NCBI GenBank assembly: GCA_947396885.1
Contig: OX377202.1
Coordinates: 248,001-312,000, forward strand
Length of the DNA stretch: 64,000 nt
Origin: Heligmosomoides polygyrus polygyrus
Taxonomy: Eukaryota > Nematoda > Chromadorea > Rhabditida > Heligmosomidae
Direction of reading: 5' to 3'
Shown: positions 18,068-30,000 of the stretch, in pieces
How positions within the stretch are numbered: the stretch's first letter is position 1
How the letters are laid out: every line of letters starts with the position of its first letter
Program-made: the position numbers and the translations under genes
Notes under the pieces: generated by a model
The model's database searches: none
What the model saw: the letters and a program-made list of their open reading frames with translations, nothing else
Told to the model about the DNA's origin: nothing

Positions 18068-21000
18068 ATGTTGTTGCTACAGATGGCTGCACAGCAACAG
18101 CAGCAGATGCTAATCAAAGTGCCCAGGTGTGTAGTTTCTTTTTCTTCTCGAGTCGTATTTCTTTTGGCATTCGCGGGTATACTGTTAAGTGGAGAATGCT
18201 CGACGTTCCTCGTGGGTATCTCTGCGCAGCCACAATTTTTTTTTGTCGTGCCCGCGAGATTGATGAATCCGACCCCAGTATAACTTCTCCAATGTATTCA
18301 TTTTCTCACGCAAAGCTGTTCAGTCAGATTTGAATCGCGTCCTTGGACTCGATCAGCCTTTAAGCCAAATTGGACGCTTTTTAAATCAGCCCTGCATACT
18401 CTTCCAAACAAGCCTCGAGCTTCTTCCACATTGCACCATGGCTGTCTGAGAGGGCCTTTAGTGTGACGCGATGCGCGACGCGATGTTGTGATAGACCCCC
18501 ATATCGATCAGGCGATGCGAAGAGTCGATGTGGGAGCTTATCATCACATCGCGTCGCGTGCACACTAAAGTATCCGTGATATGGTAGAATAATTTTCTAT
18601 CCAAGGAAAATTAAATGTAAGCTTTGATTTTTTAAAAACTTACATACCCCAATAAATGAACAAACTTTTGAATTTTTTGCCTTTTTTGTTGGGGAAATTG
18701 TGATTTAAAGGTTCAGCTAGGCTACTTGAAGACTGCATTTTTAGTTAGAGGAAAATGTCGTGCCATGCTCTCACCTAGCTCTTTTTGTGGTTTTAATTTG
18801 ATTGGTAGTAAAACCTCTTACCTGAAACAGCGAAGTGAAAATATGTGTTTTCCACGTTTTTGACTCAACGTTGACAAATCTGCAATTTCATGCAAGCAGA
18901 ATTTTTGCTGTAAATCAGATGAAAATCGCGACATCGTTGGGGAGCGCATAGTGAAGCCTCTTTTGATACGCTAAAAATGTCTACTTTTTTGCATTTTGAA
19001 ACAACCATCTAGGCATTACTTTTCAAAAACTTCATAAAATTTCAAATTGTTTGTGTGTTGATTCTTGGTGGGGAGATGAATTCTAGAATTTAAAAAAGTC
19101 GTGCTAAATTTTCTTTGGATGAAATGCTACTCTGTCCAGGTGAGTCTAGTGTAATGTCGAAGAAGCTCGTTTTAATTTGGAAGATGTTCAGTGTGATTTT
19201 CATCGAGCTTGCTTGCAATCAGAAGAGTGTACAATTTGACCTGAAAATTGTATAGATAAGCGGTTGTGGTAGGTAGACAACAAATCTGGCAGGTTTCAAC
19301 GTTCGACAAGTCGTCTTCTTGGGCAGTATAAGTTCATTAGGGACGGCCCTACTTAATTTGAGCTGGAATGGGTTGTTTCTCCTTTCATGGACGCCATCCC
19401 CCGTTCATAAGGTCGCGTTATTGTTCCGCTTTATTTCTCGTTGATTTTCAGGAGAAGTGAGCATAAACGCTATTCTGTCCTGAAATTCAGTAGGCATGAC
19501 CGCGTCGATTCTTCGAAATGGACCGTGGATAGCATGGTTCATATGGAGCGGGAAGATAATAAGAACGTTACGCTGAGTTCACAGACTGTACAGGTGGGTG
19601 TTTTTCAACGAAAAGGCGAAGTTCGCTTCAAGTGATGATGAGTGCTACAAGTACTGTCTAACATAGGAGCTGACTCTTAACTGAGATTTGAGCACAATTT
19701 ATAATTTGTGTCGATGCGTTGAACGGTGACTTGAGAAGCAGCGATGTCGATTAGGCAACGTAGACGTTGGACATCACTGCGGCGCGTGAAAAATGTGGCA
19801 AAACTTGGCAACAAAGTAGTTTCCTCTTAACCACTGTCACATCTGCAGTAGTGGCTGTTATTCTCAGATATTTATAGGGTGTGTTAGCGCAGTGTTTGAC
19901 TGTGTATGATTTCCAGGAGTACGGTGAAGGTTCTGAGTATGGTAAAGCTGCGCGAGAAGAAGCTCGTCGAAAGAAGTATGGTCGACAGGCGAGGTCGTAC
20001 AAGCTCGACAGTCAACCATGGCATCTGTCGTTTCTTGAGCCAGGTATGGGAAACAACCTGCCCACCCATGAATGACAGCCAGTCCTTTTGATAACTATTC
20101 AGCTTCTAATTTTTTAAAGTTTTGGTTATGATGTGATTTTAGCGTGTGTTTTTTTTGTGGTTATATAGTAGTCTTGCGGCAACGGCTCTATTCTGATACG
20201 TGGAAAGAGAGCTGGTCTCCTTGAGCTCTTTTCAGTTTGGGCTAGTTTCTTTAGCCAGTGCGAGGGAACATTATATTCGTGGGACTGAAGATGCTGTTCC
20301 ACTCTTTAGCACTGTCCAACAACTGAAATACAGTGTCTCAAAAAATGTATACACCGTTTGAAAGGTGATAACTTTGCCACAGTAAAGGCACTGGAGAGAT
20401 TAAGGGCTCGTATGAAGGCTTGAGAAAATGAAAATTCATTGACATATAAGCGGTATGGATTGCGCCATGCACTCGTCTTAATGCATTTCGCACTCGAATG
20501 ATTGTTTACGCTTGAATACCCGTAACAATTTCTCCACAAAGTAGCATATCGATTGATTTGTGTTATTTTAAGGTTTAAAACTTAAAAACACACCATCACC
20601 CTGGCTTGCGAAAAATGCAGGGTATCCTAAAAATGCAGGTATCTGAAGGACTCTAACATTGCTGCTAGTGAAGCTTTTGAGGATGTTTGAGACTGTTATG
20701 AAAGCAACGAGGCAACAGGGGCAACGATATTCCTACGTGCGAATACTGAAAATTGCGCCATGCACCCGGCTGAAAGCTTGCCTTTCAGACTCGATTGATT
20801 GTCAAATTTGCCACGTATCCGTGTTATTGTGACGCGAGTGGGTGGTGCTTTGGGGAAGCAGCCGCATATGCAGTTCGCCGATGTTTTCGAACCTCCAGTA
20901 GCACTTCAGGATAAACTTTTCCTTGGAGGAAAGCCCAAAACCGGGAATGACTTTTGTTATGGACTAAGATATGTAGAGAGCGTTATTAGGGCGATAGTGA

Positions 21001-24000
21001 GAGTAATAGATTGCGCAGTCAATAATTACATTTCACGTGCCTTTCGCGCGATTGTAAAGTTCTAAACGTAAAAGAAACACATCACAGGTTAATGTGGCCA
21101 AATAGTAACAAGGTTGTAGCAAGCATTCAGCCCATGCACAATCAATCAGGTCTGAAATGCGAGGTTTCAGGCGGAGACATGGTGCAATCTTGACTATTTG
21201 CACGCCATAGAAATTTCGTTATCCAGCGCTTTCAAGTGAGTCTCAAACATCTTCAAAAGCTTCACTTTCAAATAGTGCCTGCATTCTTTAGGAAATCATG
21301 CATTTTTCACAAGCCGTCGTGTTTTTAGTTATAGACCTTTAGAGAAGCACAAATCAATCAATGCTGCCACTTTGCGGAGAAACTATAACAAGCATTCAAG
21401 CGAAAAATAATCAGTCGTGTGTAAAATGCGAGAATTTTGATGAATGCATGGCGCAATCCATACCGCTCAGATCTCATAAAATTTTTATTTTCTCAAGCTT
21501 TCTTTTGAGCCCGTAATCTTTTTAGTTCTTTTACTCTGAGCAAAGTTATGACCTTTCCAAACAGTGTATACGTTTTGACACATCTTGTTTAGTACCTTTC
21601 TGGGAAGCGTTGGATTTCCTACTGGACATCCTCATGAGAATTTCTGCTACCTAAAAACACGTCCATAGTGGACTTCTGATGCTGCACACAAGCAGGATCA
21701 CTTACAAATCTTACACGGGTTTAATATCTCTTCGGTCTACCTATTTCTTTCGTTGGAGGTGTCTTCCTGCTATTATTTTGAAAAAATGCAAAAGTGGTGG
21801 GAATTCTCTAAAATTGTTTTCCTTTTCCGTTTAAATTCACATAGATCTGTTTCCATTAGAAGCTATAAGCGTCACCTAATTAGATGAAGATGTTCTGCCT
21901 CATTTAAGACTCTTACCTGCAGGCCTCGATTTCCGGCTAGCAGGTTCGTTACTACACCAGAAGCGCAGTTCGATCTATCATATCGTTTGCTTGATTTTCG
22001 CTGATCTTTCACCATTCAGCCGCGATATCGAAGTGGTAATTTGTACTAACCGACGGTCAGTCGGCTTTCCTGGTTGTGGCTTCGCTTCTGAAGTTGGTAG
22101 TAAAAAAAAACAACAAATAAACATGTTTAGCTGCAATCATATTCGCGTGACTCAGTTTTGTAAAGCAAGATCAATAAAATCAGTCTATAAAGACCGAAGA
22201 CCAATATTGTCTGTTTCTTGGGAGACTTGTCCATCGGCTAATATTCGGGTCGTCGGCATCTCTTGCAATGACTTTCGAATTTCTCATCTGGGTATTAGTC
22301 TTTCGAATTCCTCATCGAATTCCTTCGAAGTTTATCTTCTTATGGTTAACGTCATTTTTTGGACATTCTCCTTCTATCTATATTTGCATGGAATTCTCTT
22401 AAAAGTCGACCGCTTATTGATCTGGTTTCCGCTCTGAATGTCGTCCACACCTTCCTTGATCTTTTATAAAACGCCTCTTATCATGCACGTTTTTCGAAAA
22501 TCGTCGTTGTAGATGGACGGACTCGCAAAATGAAGAGTATACGAGAAGGCGGTGCAGGTGAGCACGCCGATTACTGGGTATTTCTTAAACAAGGAGAGGA
22601 ATTTCTAGCTTATAAGGTGAGTAGAGATGAAGATTCTCCTTCAAACTTCCTCTCTGTTAATTCCACAATTGCACCGTTGAAGGTAGATGACTGGCATAAA
22701 TTCTTGCCGGCGATTACGCACAAAACGCTCGATATCGACCAAGCGGAAGAGAAGTTCCTTGAGTAGGTTTCATTTTGTTCCAATTTTTGTTAAGAGTTGT
22801 CTAGGTGAACTGATCCTATCCCTCTACTCAGACGAATGCTTCATTCTCAGGCGTAACAAGGTTATGAATCAGTTCGCGCTGAAAGCACAGATTCTCAGTC
22901 AGCTGAAGACGGGCGAAGAGGACGGCGAACAGATGGAGAAACCGACACGATCGTTGGTTCGTTGCTTTCGGTTGCCATATTTCAGTGCACGGGAGACTCA
23001 GCAAGGTAGTGGTTGCAGAAAATCAAGGACGGCTACAGTTCGTCAGACTCTGACGGGGAGGAGGATGATCGGAATGACGAGGAGGGAGCGCCGAAGAAGA
23101 AGGATGCCACGTCGAAGAAGAAGAAAGCTCACGAAAAGCCGAAGAAGGACAAGCGACAGAGGGTTGAGAACGGAGACGAAGTAGCTAGTGAGTTTTCGTT
23201 CCTGCTCGGTCGTTCGACTCGAGGCGTCCTTGGGCGACGGTGATGAAGCGCATTTTCATAGCATGACGAATATCTATTCCTACCGAAGGCTCATGAAAGA
23301 GCTGACATTTCCAGAGTACGAGTCATCCGATGGTGAAGACGAGGGCAGAGAGTACGACTACATGTCCGACAGTGGATCAGATTCTGAGTGAGTTCTTTCT
23401 CGAAGTACTTTCTTGCTACTGTAGCCGCATTCGTCTCTTACTCCGAAGATGATCGCGCTGAGCATTCCGAGGAGCGGTGCCGTGCGCGGCGATCCTTGTT
23501 GGGCGGTTTCCATAACTCACGTCGCCGCGGTAGGAACTATAAACGGGGCCTGAAGCATAGTAGAGACACCGATCTGCGAGACACTTTACGATCGAGCGAA
23601 GTCGATGAGTTTGCGCATGCGATGGGCATCACAACGGCAAATAGACGGGAAATCAACGCGACCATAAACTCGATAAAGGCTCACCTGATTAGCGTCGGGG
23701 GCGCAATGCGCGTTATGGGGAGGGGAGCACTATACATTGGATCCGAATGAATCATTTTCCGATATCCGATTCGGATAACCCTATCCGAACCATCCAGAAA
23801 TCCGAAGTCTGCGAAATTGCCCGTATCCGAATCATTCAAAAATCCGGGGTTTCCGAAATCCTCGTTATCTGAATCATCCAAAAATCCGGAGTCCGCCAAA
23901 ATAGCGTCATCCGAATCATCCAATTATCCGAAGATTCGGTCGAATTCAATGTATAGGGAGCGCTACGGGTAAAAAGAACTTGATTATATTTTAATGCAAG

Positions 24001-27000
24001 CACAAACAACAACAAAATAATCGGGGAAAAATCACTTAAAGATAGCGCGTAAGATGGAGTGGAACGGGATGATCAACATTCTTAGTTACGGAAATGAGTA
24101 TCAAAACGGGAAACTAAGCATATGCAGCAGTGAATTTGGCAGTGTGAATTGTCACCGTCACATAAAAGGTAATGCATAAATCCTACACGGAAGGATCAGC
24201 CATGCTGCTTCGTTCTGTACACAGAACTAGGTAAGGGAAGGCAAGCTTCAGAATGTGACTCAATTAACTCACTCCTACTAGGACTGATTGCATCCTCGAG
24301 CCCCTCCTCTGCTGATCGTCCCAATTAGGATTTCATCACGGAACAATTTAGACAAGAAATAACACGATAGAAAGAAAACTGCAAAATTTCAATTATTGGC
24401 GTGGAGTGTCACATACAGCACGCAGACACACATATATCTCCATAACACGTGGCGGCGCTCGGTCCACGGCATGCCGAAGTATATCCGTGGGAATTTCTCC
24501 AAGACCTCTTTGGTATTTTTATGTTTTTCAGTTTTATGAATCATTTTTGTTTCTAACATGTTCATCACTCTGTATTTTCTATGTTATGCTGTTCTGGTTG
24601 TTCTTTTTCTTTTTTCTCTCTCGCTTGTTTTTTTTTTAATAAGGTTACATGCTGCCCCCCTCCCCCTCCCCTAGGCCTCGTGCATACTTCTCGTCGCCGC
24701 GATTCCATCGCGGCGATGTGTTTTGCAGAGCGACGCGAAAGGAGGTGGAGTTCGCCGTGCTCGTCGCATCGCTCAGCAAGGGAGCGCGACGGCGACCCTC
24801 CCAGGACCAACGCTAAACACCGCGCGCCGCGCGAAAAAGTGTGCCATGCACGCGCTGGGCGCGGGAAGCCATCGCGCATTACGCCGCGTCGGGTATGCTC
24901 CATGCCATTTTGCTCTAATTTTCCTCGCTTATCGAATAGATGGATGATCAACAGTGATACCATCTACAAGACGTTGCGAAAGCCTCCACTAAGCAATTCC
25001 ACTTCACCTGATAATATTCCCTACATTTTTTTCTTAATAAGGCAGCACTGGGCCTCACCCCAATGCTCAGTCTTTTATTCAACTGGTTTCTCCTCCACGG
25101 TGAAGTGCCCTCAATTTGGCGAACCAGTATCGTTAAGCCTGTTTTTAAAAAAGGGAGCAAAACGAGTGTAGAAAATTACGGGCCTGTATGCCTTACGTGC
25201 TCAACTAGCAAAGTTTTGGAACGAATAATTTGCAAGCAAATTTACAACTACTTATTATTGAACAGTCAATCACAAGATTTCAACATGGGTTTCTTCACGG
25301 AAAATCCACTCTTACGGCTCTTATAAACACAATTCCAAAATGGCAGAAGGCACTTGATTCATACGGATATGCCAGTGTGTGTTACATCGATTACACTAAA
25401 GAATTTGACTCAATTCCTCTGGGAATGGTTTATTTGACGTTTCTTACCCTGAAAGATTGGCCCGACTCGGTACTAATTCGTTGTCACTAAAACGAATTAT
25501 TTATGATCAAAACCTTGTTTTTAGGATTGTTAATGATCGTCCGTTAATGGTGGCGATGTCCGTTCCTCCACGTGGTGCCACTGGAAACTGCCCGCTCTGC
25601 GAGCTAAGCCGAACACGGACATTCGGTTGCAGGCGACAGGCCCTTGTGACAGGCCGGCCTACGAACACCCATGTCAAATCATATGGTTCACGACATTGCA
25701 AGTTTTTCGAGATAGTGCTACGGCGTCCGCGGGAGCCGACGCGCACTCGCAAAGCCCGGCGAGTGTGAAAAGTATGCGAGGGTCCCTGGTGCGACGACGG
25801 CATCGGGGGCAACTGAGCTAGTCCGAAAGTCCCGTAATGTAAGCAGGACCAGCGTGGCAACGCTGAATGTGGGTACGTTGACGGGCCGCTCGTGCGAGTT
25901 GGTTGAAGCACTGGAGCGTAGAAGAGTTGATTTCTGTGCGGTGCAGGAGACGAGGTGGTCCTGCCGCAAGTCAAGGGACATAGGACGAGGCTTCAAGGCC
26001 GTTCTATGTGGAAGTCCAAGGACCACCAGTGGTGTCGGAGTAATCGTCTCCGAACGATTTCGTGACTCGATTGTAAGCGTCAAGCGCTTTGACGATCGAT
26101 TGATGAAGATCGTTGTCGCCGCGAAGGAGCGACTCTATCACTTCTTCTCAGCGTATGCTCCGCAGACTGGCTGCTCCGATCAAGCCAAGGATGAATTTTG
26201 GAACCTGCTTGATAAGAAGACAGCAGAGGTACCGTCGAAAGATGTCATCATAGTCGCTGGTGAACTTAATTCGGATACGGGTCTCGTAACACCGATGGTG
26301 AGCGTGTTCTTGAGTATGCGGAATCGCATAGCATCACCATTGTGAACACCGTCTTCCGTAAACGCGACTCGCACCTTATCTCGTACTACAGTGGGAGTAC
26401 CAAGACTCAGGACAGACGACGTGAATGCAAAAGTGCGGGAGAAGAAGGCGCTTTATCACGTGTTTCTCAGCGACAAAGCCGATAACTGGCGGAGGTACCA
26501 AGAAGCGAAGAAGGCTGCAACGAAGGCCGTGGCTTTTGCGAAAGCATCTCCATCACCTACGTAAGACCTATAGTGGAAAGTGGGACATCAGTCTTCAATC
26601 CAACGAAAAAGAAAGATATAGACCTTCTAGAAAGCATTCAGAATAGTTTCACTAGGAAGCTTATGATGAGGTGCTTCTCAGTAGATTATTGTTCTATACC
26701 AAACGGTACTCAACGAGCTTCACTGCTTGGTCTTTCTTCGCTTAAGAAGAGAAGAAAAATTGCTGATTTTGTCATGTTATACAAAATTGTTGCAAATAAG
26801 GCTTCCATTGACACAAATAAATTCCTTGACGGGATGTTGACAAGATCCGTGAGAGGAAAGTTGAAACTGCGAGTCTCAATTGCTAAATCGCGAATCAGAT
26901 CAGATTTCTTAACCTATCGCATTCTCAAGGAATTTAACCTGCTACTGGGCAAGTATGAAGATTTAGAGAGGCTCTCTGCTCAAGCCTGTAGAATGTTTGT

Positions 27001-30000
27001 CAAAGATTGAATGCCAAACACTCAAGAAACGATCCCTGTGGTTTGTTATTTACTTGACTTGTGTTCGAGTAGTCAATTTGTGATGTTTTGTTCGTTTTTT
27101 TACACTTTACATGCTAGACAGTTGTCTGTGTCTGTCTATGCCTTGAATAAATAAATAAATAAATAAATAAATCTCATTATGGAGATGTCAACGAGAAGCT
27201 CGAATCACGCGATGGTGAGCGGTATCTGTACCAACTCGCAATGTTTCGCCATCGGCACACCGAGGATATTGAAGTTTTTCTGCATCAATGATGAGAATGG
27301 CCGTCTTCTTATGGACCGCAAGAAGGTATTGAAGCGATGGCGCGACTACTTTGAGAAAATCTCTACGGTAGAATTTCCTCATCCAGCCGTCTCTTCAACG
27401 GCTCCAACCCACGGCCCCGTTCAATAGATCACCGTGGAGGAGACTGAAGCGGCTTTGAAGAAGATAAGGCCAGGCAAAGCAACTGGGCCCGACGACGTGG
27501 CAGCAGAACTGTGGAAGTCGAAGTTTTGGTACCCTGCTGAGTGGTTGGCGAAGTTCTTTAATCAGGTTGTGGCGGAGAAGAAAGTGCCTGAGTGCTGGCG
27601 CCAAAGTACGACGACTCCGAATTGGAAGAAGGGTAGTCCTGCAGACTGCTCCAGTTACCGTCCGATTCGCTTGCTTTTGCACAGCGTGAAGATCTTTGAG
27701 CGAGTTGTCAATGGACGAATTCGGGACATCGTCCAGCTTTCCGACAATCAGTGTGGCTTCGTGGGTGGTTGTGGCACCATCGATGCTATACATGCCGCCT
27801 GCTTTCTGGTGGAGAAGCATCGCGAGAAACAGAGGCCGGTGCATATTGCCTTCCTCGACTTGGAGAAGGCCTTTGGCCGCATACCGCGTGAAGTGATATG
27901 GTACGCCCTTCGTCAACATGGAGTTCCTGAAGAGCTCATAGATTGGGTGCGAATTCTCTACTCTTGTCTAAAGAGTCGAGTTCAAGCTGCAGCTCGAACC
28001 TCGACGGAGTTTCCCATTTCTGTCGGGGTTCACCGGGGTTCTACGCTTTCCCCACTCCTCTTTGTTGTCGTCATGGATGCCATCACACGAGATCTTCAGA
28101 AGCCGTCCCCTGGACGTTGCTTTATGCCGATCACGTGACGCTCGCTTGCGAAGATAAAGGTGAACTCGAGGGAGAGCTGCAAGCTTGGTGTGATCGCTTG
28201 GAGCGGTATGGAGTCAAATTGAACGTGAAGAAGGCCGAATATCTAACGACGGACGTTACTTAGTCCAGCTCCATTAAGTTTAATGGCATCGAGCTTCCAC
28301 GCACTGCGGTCTTTAAGTACCTGGGATCAGTAGTCGCGTCTATCGAAAAACTGATGGTCGAAGTGAATTCACGCGTGAGTGCAGCTTGGTCCAAGTGGCG
28401 CTCGTTGATGGCGTGCTCTGCGACAAGAAGATACCAGAGCGCTTTAAGACGAAGATCTACAGAGCAGTCATCCGGTCAGTAGCGATGTACGGCGCTGAGT
28501 GTTGGCCTGCCACTAAGGAAGTTGAAACGCGCCTCAGTGTCATGGAGACGAATATGCTGCGCTGGACGGCTGGAGTCACGCGCATGGATCGAATCCGAAA
28601 CGATGTCATTCGGCAGAAGTTCGGTGTCGCGCCGATAGCTGACAAGATGCGCGAAGCTCGCTTGCGGTGGGCCACGCTCTGCGTGGAAAGGAAGACAGCG
28701 TCCGCAAGATAGGCCTTAACTTCGAGGTAATAGGAAAGCGGCCTAGAGGCCACCCGCAGCAGCGCTGCGCTGATACGTTACATATGGACTTGAAAGTAGC
28801 TGGTGTCCACCCTGATCTAGCGCTGGATCGGGAAAGGTGGCGTCATGACACCAGAATAGCGGACCCCGCCACGAAGCGGGACAAACGCTGAAGAAGAAGA
28901 AGAAGAAGAAGAAGAAGAAGAAGAAGAAGAAGAATGATTACATGGATATTGATAGAAATGAACTCTTCATTTTTTTTCCTCATTCAATGGGATTACAAGA
29001 GGGCCAATCTTAGAATTCAACCGCAGAAAGCGCACTCAAAAGAATTTAAAGAATCTTTTTCGGCTCGTGTTGTGAAAATCTGGAACGAGCTTCCTGCATC
29101 AATCCTACACTCTTCACCAAAAACCTTAAACTACAAATTAGAAAATTCTCTTAAACAGAAAGGATACTTGTGAATTTAACTACAAAACAATTTTTTGTAA
29201 AATCAGACAATATTTTGTTTGAATATACAGTAACCTTTTCAGTGAAAGAAATACTAAATCGATTTATGAAATGAGCGCTTTCCACATCTGGAAATTTTCG
29301 AAGAGATCATTTTTGCGAATATTCAAAAAGCCAATTTTTGCTGTAAACTTTTGTGTGAACTCTTTTTGTACCACTTTTGGCTGAATAAATGTTCTATGTT
29401 CCATGGAGGTCCTCAGGCGTTCAGATGAAGAGCCTGCTTGATTTTTGCTCAGTTGTTTAGCTTTTCAGGCACTTTGAACTAATAATATAAGGATTCCCTC
29501 GATCTCAGTCTCAAACTTATTAAGGTACATGATCCTCTGAATAGTACATTTATATGAAATCATCTTTATTTTCATGTATGGGTTTAAACGTGTCTTAAAG
29601 AGGTGGTTCTGAGGAATGCGCTTTGGTTCAGGTAGTCGAATCGGGATCTATTTATGCTCGAATGCACATCGCAGTATTGTGTGGACTTCATAATCTAGTA
29701 CTACGAGTATTATGCCTATCTGTCACTTGTTTTCCATGAGATATTCCAGGATGTGAGGGCGCTCTGAGTTCGACTTCTTAGGTGTTTGAACTTCCCGTAG
29801 GTTGGCTTTATCGGACAAGTGCGCTTTATTGCCGTAGTACACGCACTGGTAGCCACCCGCGTTGCCGACGATTTTTCCTGAAACGAGTGTGTATTGATCG
29901 TTTCGCAAGGTGGTTCAATACGCTGCTTTGGCAGGACTCACCTATGGTACACTGCCCGACGTAGTACCAAGACCCGCATAGCGCTAAATGACAGGCCGCT

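Noticed and set aside
23388..23750. 120-codon plus-strand frame just after gtf2f1 exon 8
   Set aside because: It starts inside the exon 8 donor region and exon 9 joins perfectly in phase elsewhere. The frame runs into the 42-bp repeat element and has no recognisable domain.
28877..28934. Possible independent microsatellite locus (GAA repeat)
   Set aside because: It is the 3' tail of the RTE element, directly before its target duplication.
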